Source of the DNA: Neomegalonema perideroedes DSM 15528 | Lineage (GTDB): Bacteria; Pseudomonadota; Alphaproteobacteria; Rhodobacterales; Rhodobacteraceae | Direction: 5' to 3' | Length of the DNA stretch: 64,000 nucleotides | NCBI RefSeq assembly: GCF_000374145.1 | Contig: NZ_KB893653.1 | Span: 789,633 to 853,632, forward strand | In this document: piece by piece, positions 25,966 to 35,083 of the stretch | Layout of the letters: every line of letters starts with the position of its first letter | How positions within the stretch are numbered: position 1 is the first letter of the stretch | Translations under genes and position numbers: made by a program | The notes under the pieces: generated by a model | The model's database searches: none | What the model saw: the letters and a program-made list of their open reading frames with translations, nothing else | Told to the model about the DNA's origin: nothing

Positions 25966-26090
25966 CGCCATACGCCAGAGGGGGTTGTCCGGGCTTCGGA
26001 GCGGGCTAGTCTTCGCCTTCCGGCTTTCGGGGCGGAAAGGCGGAGCGGCTGGCGCTCCGCGAGGGGCTTGCAGGCCTTCTGGGGGGCCTT

Positions 26091-28640
26091 GTGGATTCGA
26101 ACGCATCAGAAGATTCCTGCGGGGCGGCGGGCGGCCTCCGACGGACCCGCGCGCGCCTTTGGGCGGGCGCGGCGCTTTGGCTCGCGGGGTCGGCTTGGCC
26201 CTTGCGGGCGCAGGAGGCCGCCGAAGAAGGCGAGCCTCTGCTCTTCGCGCAGGCGCAGGCGCAGGCCGCCGAATCCTTCGCCCCCGTCGAGCTTCTGACC
26301 GCCGGGGCCTTCGCTCTGGCGACCTTGCTGGCCTTTTGGGCTTTTCGCCTGAGGGCGCGTCTGCGGCGGCTGACCGAAGCCGCGGAGGCCGGAAGGCTCT
26401 CCGAAGCCCGCGCCTCTGAAGCTCTGGAGGCCCTGACCCTCGCGCGGGCCGACGGGGCCCTGATCTGGCGCGGCGACGAATTGGCCGGAGCGGTGGGCTT
26501 CGCCGAGGGCGCGGCGCGGCGTCTGGCGGGCGAGCGGGGCGTGAACGCCTGGCGTCTGGCGGCGGAGGCGGTGGCCGCGCCTCAGGCGGCGGGGGCTTTG
26601 GCGGGGGCCATGCGGCGGCTCTGCGAGCGGGGCAGCGCCTTCGACTTCGACGTCTCCTGCGTGGACGGGCGCCTGCGCCGCGTGGAGGGCCGCACGGTGG
26701 GCGGACGCGCCGTGGTGCGGCTGCTCGACGAGACCGAGGCCCGGCGCGAATTGGCCGTGGCCGCGCAGCAATCCGCCGTCGACGCCCGCGAGCGGACCCG
26801 GCTTCAGGCGGTTCTGGATCAGGCGCCGGTCCTTTACTGGCGGCGCGACCGCTCGGGGCGTCTGACCTGGACCAACATGGCCTACGCCCGCGCGGTGGAG
26901 GCCGAGACTCCCGCCGCCGCCGTGGCCGCCGAAGTGGAGCTTTTGTCCGGCGAGAAATCCGGCTCGGCGGCTTTGGCGCGTCTGGCGCGCGAGACGGGCC
27001 GGATTCAGAAAGGGCGGCGCCGGCCTTTGGTGGTCGGGGGGGCGGTGCGCAATTTCGACCTCTTCGAAATCCCGACCGAAGAAGGTTCTCTCGGCTACGC
27101 CCTCGACCTCACGCCGGAGGCCGAGGCCGACGCCGAATTGCGCCGCTATAAACAAGCCTATGAGCAGACTCTCGACGCCATGCGCGTCGGGATCGGCGTC
27201 TTCGACCGCGACGAGCGCCTGTCCTCCTGCAATCAGGCCATGGCGCGGCTCTGGAGCATGGGCGACGCCGAGATCGACGCCCATCCGACGCTCTCGGAGG
27301 TCTTCGACCATCTGCGCGCCCGCCGCCGTCTGCCCGAGGAGCGCGATTACGGCCTCTGGCGCGCCGAACAGCTTCAGCAGATCCGCGGGCTGACCGGACA
27401 GCAGATCTTCGATTCCTATTGGCATCGCCCCGACGGCCGCACCGTCCATGCGAGCTGGCGGGCGCATCCTTTAGGCGGGGCTCTGGCCGTCTTCGAGGAC
27501 GTGACCGAGACCCTCGCGCTGAAGAGCCAGTATAAATCCGCCCGCTCCAGCCAGAAGACCATGCTCTCGCATCTGCGCGAGGGCGTGGCGCTCTTTGGCT
27601 CCGACGGCGCCTTGCAATTGGCCAATCAGGCTTTTCTGGAGATCTGGAGCCTGCCGGACTTCAGCGGCGCGCGGCCGCATATCGCCGAGATCGCGCGGCT
27701 CTGCGCGGAGCTGCATCCCGACGCGGACATGTGGGACGGCGTGGTGGCGCAAGTGGCGGGGGCGGGCGAATCGCGGCGTTTCTGGCGGCGCACTCTGCGG
27801 CGGCGCGACGGCGCGACGGTGCAGATGGCGGCGGCCCCTCTGCCCGACGGCGCGACCCTGCTCACCACCCTGCCCATCGAGGAGGAGGCTTCCGCCGCCG
27901 GGGCTCTGGGGATGGGAGAGCGCAGGGCGGGGGCTCCGTCGCTCAAGCCCCGGGTGCTTCAGGCCATCGGCTCGGCGGGGCGGGATCTGCGCGGCTCGCT
28001 CAGCGTGATCTCGGGCTTCGCCAATGCTCTGGAGCAGGGCGAGCGCGGGCCTCTGGCGGGCGCCCAGACCGAGGCGGCGCGTCAGATCCGGGTGGCGGCG
28101 CAGGAATTGCGCCAATGGGTCGACGAATTGATCGACTACGCCCGCATCGTCTCGGAGGCGGAGCGGCTGGAGTTCGTCCCCGTCGAGCTTTCCGAGACTC
28201 TGGGGCCGATCTTCGCCTGGCTGGGCCAGCAGGCGGCGGCGCGCGAGGTGACGCTTCAGGTCGAATTGCCGGATCTCGGCCAGGTGCTCGCCGATCCGCC
28301 GCGTTTGGGCCACGCCGTCTATAACGCGGTGGGCGCCCTGATCCGCAACGCCCGTCCCGGCCAGATCGTGCGGGCGGAGGCGGAATGCGACGCCGGAGAA
28401 ATCCGCATCCGGACTTGCGGGGCGGGGCTGGCTCTGCCGCCGGAATTCGCCGAGGCTCTGGCCGTCCCGCGCGATTCCGAGGATTGGCCGGAGCTTTCGC
28501 TCCCCGCGATGCGCCTTTCGCTGGCGCGGCGGATTCTGCGGCTCCATGGCGGCGACCTCGAATTGCGCGAGGAGCCGGGGAAGGGCGTCCGGGCGCTGAT
28601 GCGTCTGGCGCGGCGCCCGCCTAAGTCTCCTGCGTCCTGA
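26091..28640 (+). CDS. divL: DivL-like PAS-domain pseudo-histidine kinase
   Basis: The 849-residue protein has an N-terminal membrane region (a helix about 64-83), a coiled coil and several PAS-like domains. Two are the PAS_7 type (YEQTLDAMRVGIGVFDRDERL, LREGVALFGSDGALQLANQAFLEIW). A DHp/ATPase-like end follows. Position upstream of tsaE, amgK, murU and addBA is that of divL in Caulobacter. The phosphoacceptor is lost: the H-box aligns as GRDLRGSL with Arg631 in place of His or Tyr. The N-box Mg-binding Asn is Ala (YNAVGALIR) and the G1 Asp is Thr (RTCGAG). It is therefore probably a scaffold, perhaps for CckA. It starts with GTG after a G-rich ribosome site and overlaps the convergent gene's end by 20 bases. 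Confidence 0.82.
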   Translation: MDSNASEDSCGAAGGLRRTRARLWAGAALWLAGSAWPLRAQEAAEEGEPLLFAQAQAQAAESFAPVELLTAGAFALATLLAFWAFRLRARLRRLTEAAEAGRLSEARASEALEALTLARADGALIWRGDELAGAVGFAEGAARRLAGERGVNAWRLAAEAVAAPQAAGALAGAMRRLCERGSAFDFDVSCVDGRLRRVEGRTVGGRAVVRLLDETEARRELAVAAQQSAVDARERTRLQAVLDQAPVLYWRRDRSGRLTWTNMAYARAVEAETPAAAVAAEVELLSGEKSGSAALARLARETGRIQKGRRRPLVVGGAVRNFDLFEIPTEEGSLGYALDLTPEAEADAELRRYKQAYEQTLDAMRVGIGVFDRDERLSSCNQAMARLWSMGDAEIDAHPTLSEVFDHLRARRRLPEERDYGLWRAEQLQQIRGLTGQQIFDSYWHRPDGRTVHASWRAHPLGGALAVFEDVTETLALKSQYKSARSSQKTMLSHLREGVALFGSDGALQLANQAFLEIWSLPDFSGARPHIAEIARLCAELHPDADMWDGVVAQVAGAGESRRFWRRTLRRRDGATVQMAAAPLPDGATLLTTLPIEEEASAAGALGMGERRAGAPSLKPRVLQAIGSAGRDLRGSLSVISGFANALEQGERGPLAGAQTEAARQIRVAAQELRQWVDELIDYARIVSEAERLEFVPVELSETLGPIFAWLGQQAAAREVTLQVELPDLGQVLADPPRLGHAVYNAVGALIRNARPGQIVRAEAECDAGEIRIRTCGAGLALPPEFAEALAVPRDSEDWPELSLPAMRLSLARRILRLHGGDLELREEPGKGVRALMRLARRPPKSPAS

Positions 28641-29532
28641 CCTTGCGGGTGGCCCAGAAGATCCCCGCCGCGATGAAGGCGCCGCCGATGAAGTGATAGG
28701 CCTCCGGCCTTTCGCCGAGAAAGACCATCGCCAGCAGAATGCCGAAGAGCGGCGTCAGATGCAGATAGGGGCTGGCGGCGGGGGCGCCTATGGCCTCCAC
28801 CGCCCGGTTGAAGGCGATATAGGCGATGAGCGAGGGAAAAAGCCCCACGTAAAGGAAGGCCGCCAGAGTGGTCGGCGTCAGATCCACGCCGCCCCGCGCC
28901 CCGCGCTCCCAGAGATAGAAAGGCGCCAGAAAAATCACGCCGATCAGGAAGGTGGCGAGCAGGAAGCTCATGGGATGGGCGTTCTTCGGCCTCAGACGCA
29001 AGGCGGCGGTGTAGAGCGCGTAGACGGCCACCGCCGCCAGCATCCAGACTTCGCCGATTCCAAAGCCCAGATGCGTCAGGCGCCCGATCTCGCCATGGGT
29101 GGCGATGACCAGCACGCCCAGCATCGAGAGCAGCACGCCTCCCCAGATGCGCCCGGGGATCTTCTCGCGGAAGATCAGCGCCCCGATGACCAGCACCAGA
29201 GCCGGAATCGCCGATTGCAAAGTCAGGGTGTTGATCGCCGTGGTGTGGCGCAGGCCCTCGTAAAGAAAGGTGTTGAAGAGCGCGACTCCGGTCAGCCCGA
29301 GGAGCAAGGTCTCCTTCCAGCCCGCTTTCAGCGCGGGGAGATCCTTGATGAACTGACGCCAGACGAAAGGCGCCACGACCGCCGCCGCGATCGTCCAGCG
29401 CCAGAAGGCGAGGGTCACGGGCGGAATATCCTCGCGCACGGCCCGCCCCACGACGGAGTTGCCGCCCCAAAGCAGCATGGTGATCACGAGCAGCAAAACG
29501 GGATGGTCGAGCTTGCGGAGCAGGCTGGGCAT
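28621..29532 (-). CDS. EamA/DMT-family transporter
   Basis: A 303-residue ten-helix drug/metabolite transporter with two EamA repeats. MLLWGGNSVVGRAV in helix 1, FLYEGLRHTTAINTLTLQSAIPALV and the second-repeat ending YLHLTPLFGILLAMVFLGERPEAYHFIGGAFIAAGI are typical. The substrate is not predictable. The frame is open upstream to 30624 antisense to tsaE, but homology begins at MPSLLRKLDHPVLLL (29532). It is convergent with divL and divergent from the tsaE fusion. The 189-base gap upstream shows no gene. Confidence 0.9.
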   Translation of the reverse strand: MPSLLRKLDHPVLLLVITMLLWGGNSVVGRAVREDIPPVTLAFWRWTIAAAVVAPFVWRQFIKDLPALKAGWKETLLLGLTGVALFNTFLYEGLRHTTAINTLTLQSAIPALVLVIGALIFREKIPGRIWGGVLLSMLGVLVIATHGEIGRLTHLGFGIGEVWMLAAVAVYALYTAALRLRPKNAHPMSFLLATFLIGVIFLAPFYLWERGARGGVDLTPTTLAAFLYVGLFPSLIAYIAFNRAVEAIGAPAASPYLHLTPLFGILLAMVFLGERPEAYHFIGGAFIAAGIFWATRKVRTQET

Positions 29533-29721
29533 GGGAAGGGGCCTTGTGAAGACGCGCAGGGAGGTCCGGGCGGAAGCCTGAGCGGAGAGCGGGGGCGGAG
29601 CGGGAACATTGCGCCCGCCCGCGAGAAGGTTTAAGGCGAAGACGGAAGGCCATGCAAGCGCAGCCATGCGCGCGGAGAGCCTTCGCCGCCCTCCCCCGAA
29701 GGACCGACCCCCGAGGCCTCG

Positions 29722-31251
29722 ATGAATTTTGAGCTTTCCGCCCCTCATCCGGCCGCCATGGCGCGGATCGGCGCGGCCCTTGGGCGGGCCGCCGCCCGGG
29801 GCGACGCGATTCTGCTGGAGGGCGACCTCGGCGCGGGCAAGACGACCCTCGCGCGGGCGATTCTGCAAGGGGGCTTGGGCGCCGCGGCGGCCCGCGAAGC
29901 CTCCAGCCCGAGCTTCGCCCTTGTTCATGAACATGCGGGGCCTCAGGGGCTCTGGCGCCATGCGGATCTCTATCGTCTGCGGGCGGCCTCCGAGCTGGAG
30001 GAGCTGGGCTTGTTCGACTGGGCGGAGGCGGTCAGCCTCGTGGAATGGCCGGAGGCCCTCGGCGGGCGCGCCCCCCGCGACGCCCTGCGCCTCCGCGTCC
30101 TGCCGAGGCCGGAGGGCGGGCGGCTTTTGCTCTTGAGCGCTTCCGGCCCGCGCGGCGAGGCTTTGGCTTCGGCGGCGCGCGCGGCCTCGGCGGCCGCGCC
30201 CGACCGCGCGGAGGCGCTGGAATCTCTGCTCGAAGGCGCGGGCTGGAGCGAGGCGGCGCGGCTTCCTCTGGCGGGCGACGCCTCGGCGCGGCGCTATCTG
30301 CGTCTGCGGGCGGAGGAGGGCCTCACGGCGGTTCTGATGGATTGCGATCCGGCGACGGGGCTCAGCGTGACGCCTTTCGGCGCGGTGGGGGACTGGCTGC
30401 GCGGGCGGGGCTTTTCGGCGCCCGAGATCCTCGCCGCCGATCCCGAAGCGGGGTTTCTGCTGCTCGAAGACATGGGCGAGGGGATTTTCGCGCGGCTTTG
30501 CTCCCCCGATCGGACGGGCGCGCCTTCCCGCGAGCCGGAGCTTTACGCTCTGGCGGCCGAGACTCTGGCCAAGCTTCAGGAGGAGCCCATCCCCGAGATT
30601 CTGAGCTTCCTTGGGACGGCGCATCGCCCTCCGCTTTACGACGAGGCGATCATCTCCCGCGAGGCGGCCCTCTTGGTCGACGTCTGGGCCTCCGCCGCCG
30701 GAAAGCCCTTAGGCGAGGCCGAGCGGGCGGAATGGCTTGAGCTGATCTTCGCGGCTTTGGCCCCTCATCGCGCGGAGGCGGGTTACGTCCATGTGGATTA
30801 CCACGCCGAGAATCTGCTTCATCTGCCGGAGCGCTCCGGCGCGGCGGCTTTAGGGATCCTCGATCATCAGGACGCCCGGCGCGGCTCCGGGGCTTATGAT
30901 CTCGCCTCTTTGCTGGAGGACGCCCGCCGCGACGTCTCGCCGGATCTGGCGGAGGCTCTGAAGCTGAGCTTCGCCGCGCGCAGGGGCTTTGATCCGAAAA
31001 GCTTCGCCCTGAGCTATGACGCTTGGGCGGCGCAGCGCAACGCCAAGATCCTCGGACTTTTCGCCCGCTTCGCCCTGCGCGGCGATTCCCGTTATGTGAA
31101 GCTGATCCCCCGCGTCTGGGGCCATTTTCAGCGCGATCTCTCGACTCCCGCCCTGAAGCCTCTGGCGGATTTCGTCGCGCGCCATATCCCCGCCCCGACC
31201 CCTGAGATCCTCGCCCGCCTTTCGTCGCCGCAGAAGGAGCCCTCCCGATGA
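29722..31251 (+). CDS. TsaE - N-acetylmuramate/glucosamine kinase (AmgK) fusion
   Basis: Two proteins are joined in 509 residues. The N-terminal part (1 to about 145) is TsaE, the ATPase of threonylcarbamoyl-A37 tRNA synthesis, with Walker A EGDLGAGKTT (Lys40, Thr41), SSPSFALVHEH and LYRL...ELGLFDW. The C-terminal part (about 160-505) is an aminoglycoside-phosphotransferase-like sugar kinase with GDASARRYLRL, catalytic VHVDYHAENLL and metal-site LGILDHQDARRG. This matches AmgK, which phosphorylates recycled N-acetylmuramate at C1. The murU gene follows in an ATGA overlap, supporting that role. The fused form is known in alphaproteobacteria. Confidence 0.9.
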   Translation: MNFELSAPHPAAMARIGAALGRAAARGDAILLEGDLGAGKTTLARAILQGGLGAAAAREASSPSFALVHEHAGPQGLWRHADLYRLRAASELEELGLFDWAEAVSLVEWPEALGGRAPRDALRLRVLPRPEGGRLLLLSASGPRGEALASAARAASAAAPDRAEALESLLEGAGWSEAARLPLAGDASARRYLRLRAEEGLTAVLMDCDPATGLSVTPFGAVGDWLRGRGFSAPEILAADPEAGFLLLEDMGEGIFARLCSPDRTGAPSREPELYALAAETLAKLQEEPIPEILSFLGTAHRPPLYDEAIISREAALLVDVWASAAGKPLGEAERAEWLELIFAALAPHRAEAGYVHVDYHAENLLHLPERSGAAALGILDHQDARRGSGAYDLASLLEDARRDVSPDLAEALKLSFAARRGFDPKSFALSYDAWAAQRNAKILGLFARFALRGDSRYVKLIPRVWGHFQRDLSTPALKPLADFVARHIPAPTPEILARLSSPQKEPSR

Positions 31252-31979
31252 CCCTGACTCCCCCGGCGGCGCTGATCTTCGCGGCGGGTCTCGGCACGCG
31301 CATGCGGCCTTTGACCAACGACCGCCCCAAGGCTCTGGTGGAGGTGGGGGGCCGGACTCTGCTCGACCGGGCTCTGGACCGCGTGAAGGAGGCGGGAATC
31401 CCGCGCGCCGTGGTCAACGTCCACGCCTTCCCGGATCAGATGCGGGCGGCTCTGGCGCGGCGCGGGGATCTGGAGATCCTCATCTCCGACGAATCCGATC
31501 TTCTGCTGGAGACCGGCGGCGGCATGCGCAAGGCTCTGCCTTTGCTGGGTCCGGGTCCGGTTCTGGCTCTGAACGCGGACGCCATATGGACGGGCGCGGC
31601 TCCGGTCCCGGCTTTGCTCAAGGCTTGGGCGGGCGCTTGGGAGGGCGGGCGGATGCGCCTTCTGCTTCTGCTGGTCGAGAAGGCGCGGGCCGTGGGCTAT
31701 GCGCGGGCGGGCGACTTCCTGCTGGACGAAGCCTCCCGCCTCAGCCGCCCTCCTGCGGGCGAGGGCGCGTCCTGGGTCTACACCGGCGCGCAGATCCTCG
31801 ATCCGGCCTTGCTGGCCGATCGGCCCGAGGGAGCCTTTTCGCTCTCGCCGATCTTCTTCGCCGAGGCGGCGGCGGGCCGGGCCTCAGGCCTGCGCCATGC
31901 GGGCGGCTGGGCCGACGTGGGGACTCCGGCGGGCGTTCCCGCCGCCGAGGCTATGTTGAGGGAGGCGGGCGAGGCGTGA
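31248..31979 (+). CDS. murU: N-acetylmuramate-1-phosphate uridylyltransferase MurU
   Basis: MurU makes UDP-MurNAc from MurNAc-1-phosphate, letting cells bypass de novo precursor synthesis and the fosfomycin target MurA. The 243-residue nucleotidyltransferase has the signature LIFAAGLGTRMRPLTNDRPKALVEV, ETGGGMRKALP, LNADAIW and the closing WADVGTP. It is coupled by 4-base overlaps to the kinase before it and addB after it. A nucleotidyltransferase for another sugar cannot be excluded by sequence alone, but pairing with AmgK argues for MurU. Confidence 0.87.
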   Translation: MTLTPPAALIFAAGLGTRMRPLTNDRPKALVEVGGRTLLDRALDRVKEAGIPRAVVNVHAFPDQMRAALARRGDLEILISDESDLLLETGGGMRKALPLLGPGPVLALNADAIWTGAAPVPALLKAWAGAWEGGRMRLLLLLVEKARAVGYARAGDFLLDEASRLSRPPAGEGASWVYTGAQILDPALLADRPEGAFSLSPIFFAEAAAGRASGLRHAGGWADVGTPAGVPAAEAMLREAGEA

Positions 31980-34900
31980 CGGGGATCTTCGCCGATCATC
32001 CGGGCACGGGTCCGAGGTTCTATCAGGCGCCTCCGGGGGCGCATTTCTCGCGTCTGACGGCGCGGGGCCTGCTGCGGCGTCTGGGCGGCCCGCGCGCCGA
32101 TCCGGCGGCTTTGGCCCGCGCGACGATCTACGTCGGCACGCGCCGCGCCGCCCGCGCTCTGCGCGAGGCCTTCGCCCATGAGGCCGGAGGCGTGACTCTG
32201 ACGCCGCGCATTCTGGCTTTTCCGGATCTTCCGCCGCCGCCCGGCTCGCCGCCCGCGGTCGCGCCTTTGCGGCGGATTCTGACCTTCGCGCGGCTGGTGC
32301 GGGGATTGGCCCGCCATGCGCCGGATCTGGCGCGCGAGGAGGCTTCGGCGGCTCTGGCGCTTCAGATCGCCGATCTTCTCGACGAGATGCGGACGGCGGG
32401 GATCGATCCTCGGGAGCTGGCCTTTCTGGCGCCGGAGGATCACGCCGCCCATTGGGAGCGCTCCTTAGAATTCCTGCGGATCCTCAGCGGCGCATGGCCG
32501 GAGCAGCGCCGCCTCTGGGGCGTGGAGGATGCGGCGGCCCTGCGCGTGGCGGCCCTCGAATCGCGCGTCGCGGCTTGGCGGACGCATCCGCCTCAAAGGC
32601 CGGTTCTCGTGGCGGGCGAGGCGGGGCGCTCCGCCGCGGAGCGCGACTTCGTCCGGGCGGTCGCGCGCCTGCCGCAGGGGGCCGCGATCCTGCCTTGGCT
32701 GGACGACACGCTCGGCGCCGAGGAATGGCTCAAGCTGGACGAGCATCCCGAGCATCCCGGCGGCGAGGCTTCGGCCCTGCTCAAGCTGGAGGGCCTGCCG
32801 CGCGAGGACGTCCCCTGGTGGGAGGCGCCCGCCGGGGAGGCTTTGGCGCGGGCCCGGCTGTTGGGCCACGCCTTGCGGCCTCCGCCCTTCACCGACGCCT
32901 GGAGCGCCGCCGAACGGAATATTCGCGCCCTCGCGCCTCAGGCCTGCGCGGGCCTGTCGCTGATCGAGGCCCGCAGTCCGCGCGAGGAGGCCGCCGCCGT
33001 CGCGACGGTGATGCGCCGGGTGCTGGCCGAGCCGGGCCGCACGGTGGCCCTCGTCACGCCGGACCGCGCCTTAGGCCGCCGCGCGGCGGCGACTCTGGGG
33101 CGCTGGGGGATCCTCGCCGACGATTCCGGCGGGCGGCCTCTGGCGCTGACTCCGCCGGGAATTCTGCTGAGCCTTTTGGCGCGGGTCTTCTGCGGCGATC
33201 CGGAGAAGCCTTTGCCCGCGACGGAGCTGTTAAGCCTGCTGAAGCATCCCCTCGCGGCGGCGGGCGAGGAGCCCGGAGAAGCCCGCCGTCTGCATTTGCG
33301 GCTGGCGCGGCGCTATGAGCGCTTCGCCTTGCGGGGGCGGCGGCTCGGGCCGGGTCTGGGGGGCGCGGCCGAGGCGGTCGAGGGGGCGCTCGCCGAGGCT
33401 CTGGCCTCCGCCGAACGCCGCTCCGATCCTGAGGCGCATCGTTTGCGCGCCGAACGCGAGGCCGGGGAGCTGCGCGCGTGGATCGCCGGTCTGACGCGGA
33501 TCCTCCAGCCCTTGGCGGAGGCGGCGGCTCCGCGCGAAGCCGAAGGCGCCGCGCTTCTGGCGGCCCAGCGTCAGGCGGCTTTCGAACTGAGCGGCGGCGC
33601 CTCCGAGCGCGGGTCCACGGGCGAGGCTCTGGCGGGCTTTCTGGATCGTCTTCAGGAGGCGGCGCCGGATCTCGGCCCGATCTCGCCGCGGGCCTGGCCC
33701 GCGCTTTTCGCGGATCTTCTGCGCGGCGAGGCGGCGCGTCCGCCCGGCGGCGGCCATCGCCGGGCCTTCGTCTGGGGCCCCGCCGACGCCCGCGCCCAAA
33801 CCGCCGACGTGGTGATTCTCGGCGGCCTGAACGAAGGCGTCTGGCCCGCCGCCTCCCAGCCCGACGGCTGGCTTTCGCGGCCCATGCGGCGCGATCTCGG
33901 GCTGGAGCCTCTGGAGGCCGAGACGGGGCGTCTGGCGCAGGATTTCGCCCGCATCCTCTGCGGAACTTCGGAAGTCTGGCTGACGCGGTCGCGCAAACAG
34001 GGCGGGGCTCCGGCTTCGGCCTCGCGCTGGCTGCGGCGTCTGGAGATTCTGCTCGGCGGCTACGCCCGGACGGATTGGGAGGCGGCGCGGACGCGGGGCG
34101 AGGCGGCCTTGCTGACGGCCCGCGCGGCGGAGGCCGAATCCGGCCCGCCCGAGCCGGAGGAGCGTCCGGCGCCGCGTCCGCCTCTGGAGCGCCGTCCGCG
34201 CCGTCTCTCCGTCACGCGGATCGAGACTCTGGTCCGCGATCCCTACGCCATTTACGCCCGGGAGATCCTCGGGCTGGAGCCTCTGCCCGCGCTGGAGGCC
34301 GAGCCGGACGCGCTCTCGCGGGGGCGGGCGCTGCATCAGGCGCTCGAAAGCTTCGTCAAGGCGACGCGAGCGGGCCTTCCCCCCGAGGAAGAGGCCCTCG
34401 CGCTCTTCGCCGAGGGGCTGGAGGAGGCTCTGGCCGAACTCGCCGACCGTCCTGCGCTTCAGGAGAGCTGGCGCGTGCGGGCGATGGGCTTCGCGCGGGA
34501 CTTCATTCCGCGCGAGGCCGAGCGGCGCGCGGAGGGCGAGCGCCCGGTCCTGCTGGAGACGCGGGGCGAGATCCTGCTGCCTCTGAGTTCGGGACGCCGC
34601 TTCCGCCTCACCGCCGAGGCCGACCGCATCGACGCCGCGCCGGGCGGGGGCTATCTGCTCATCGACTATAAGACCGGGACTCCGCCCGGCGGCGGCGAGG
34701 TGCGGGCCTGGGCGCGGCAATTGCCCCTTGAGGCGGCGATTCTGCGCCGGGGCGGCTTCCCGGACGCCGCAGCCGATCCGGAGATGCGAATCCGGGGCCT
34801 GCGCTACGTCTCCATCTCGCCGGGGGCGAAGGAGAGCGATTTCTCCAGCTTCAAGGAATTGGGTCAGCCGGAGGATCTGACGGAGTTTTCTGAAAAGACC

Positions 34901-35083
34901 CTTCAGGAATTGATCTGGCTGCTGGAGACCTATGAGGATCCTGAAACGCCCTATCTTCCGCGTCTGCGGCCCCGGCTGCTGAAATTCGAAAGCCCTTACG
35001 ACCATCTGGCCCGGGTGGGCGAATGGGGCGGCGAAGAAGGCGGCGAGGACGCGGGAGAAGGCGGCGAAGGAGGCGAGGCGTGA
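31976..35083 (+). CDS. addB: Double-strand break repair protein AddB
   Basis: AddB is the non-translocating subunit of the AddAB helicase-nuclease that processes DNA ends for RecA. The start is GTG at 31976, overlapping the murU stop in GTGA after GGAGGCGGG, giving 1,035 residues; the frame runs upstream to 31586 as an artefact. VGTRRAARALREAF replaces a canonical Walker A, as in alphaproteobacterial AddB. LGGLNEGVWP is the conserved helicase-like motif. A C-terminal RecB-type nuclease domain has RGRALHQALE and LLIDYKTGTPPGG. The four-Cys Fe-S clamp of the Bacillus protein is not evident, as expected in this subfamily. Confidence 0.93.
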   Translation: MTGIFADHPGTGPRFYQAPPGAHFSRLTARGLLRRLGGPRADPAALARATIYVGTRRAARALREAFAHEAGGVTLTPRILAFPDLPPPPGSPPAVAPLRRILTFARLVRGLARHAPDLAREEASAALALQIADLLDEMRTAGIDPRELAFLAPEDHAAHWERSLEFLRILSGAWPEQRRLWGVEDAAALRVAALESRVAAWRTHPPQRPVLVAGEAGRSAAERDFVRAVARLPQGAAILPWLDDTLGAEEWLKLDEHPEHPGGEASALLKLEGLPREDVPWWEAPAGEALARARLLGHALRPPPFTDAWSAAERNIRALAPQACAGLSLIEARSPREEAAAVATVMRRVLAEPGRTVALVTPDRALGRRAAATLGRWGILADDSGGRPLALTPPGILLSLLARVFCGDPEKPLPATELLSLLKHPLAAAGEEPGEARRLHLRLARRYERFALRGRRLGPGLGGAAEAVEGALAEALASAERRSDPEAHRLRAEREAGELRAWIAGLTRILQPLAEAAAPREAEGAALLAAQRQAAFELSGGASERGSTGEALAGFLDRLQEAAPDLGPISPRAWPALFADLLRGEAARPPGGGHRRAFVWGPADARAQTADVVILGGLNEGVWPAASQPDGWLSRPMRRDLGLEPLEAETGRLAQDFARILCGTSEVWLTRSRKQGGAPASASRWLRRLEILLGGYARTDWEAARTRGEAALLTARAAEAESGPPEPEERPAPRPPLERRPRRLSVTRIETLVRDPYAIYAREILGLEPLPALEAEPDALSRGRALHQALESFVKATRAGLPPEEEALALFAEGLEEALAELADRPALQESWRVRAMGFARDFIPREAERRAEGERPVLLETRGEILLPLSSGRRFRLTAEADRIDAAPGGGYLLIDYKTGTPPGGGEVRAWARQLPLEAAILRRGGFPDAAADPEMRIRGLRYVSISPGAKESDFSSFKELGQPEDLTEFSEKTLQELIWLLETYEDPETPYLPRLRPRLLKFESPYDHLARVGEWGGEEGGEDAGEGGEGGEA

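Noticed and set aside
28621..30624. Extension of the minus-strand DMT transporter to 667 codons
   Set aside because: The extra N-terminal part is antisense to the tsaE fusion and is Arg/Gln-rich; a ten-helix transporter begins at 29,532.
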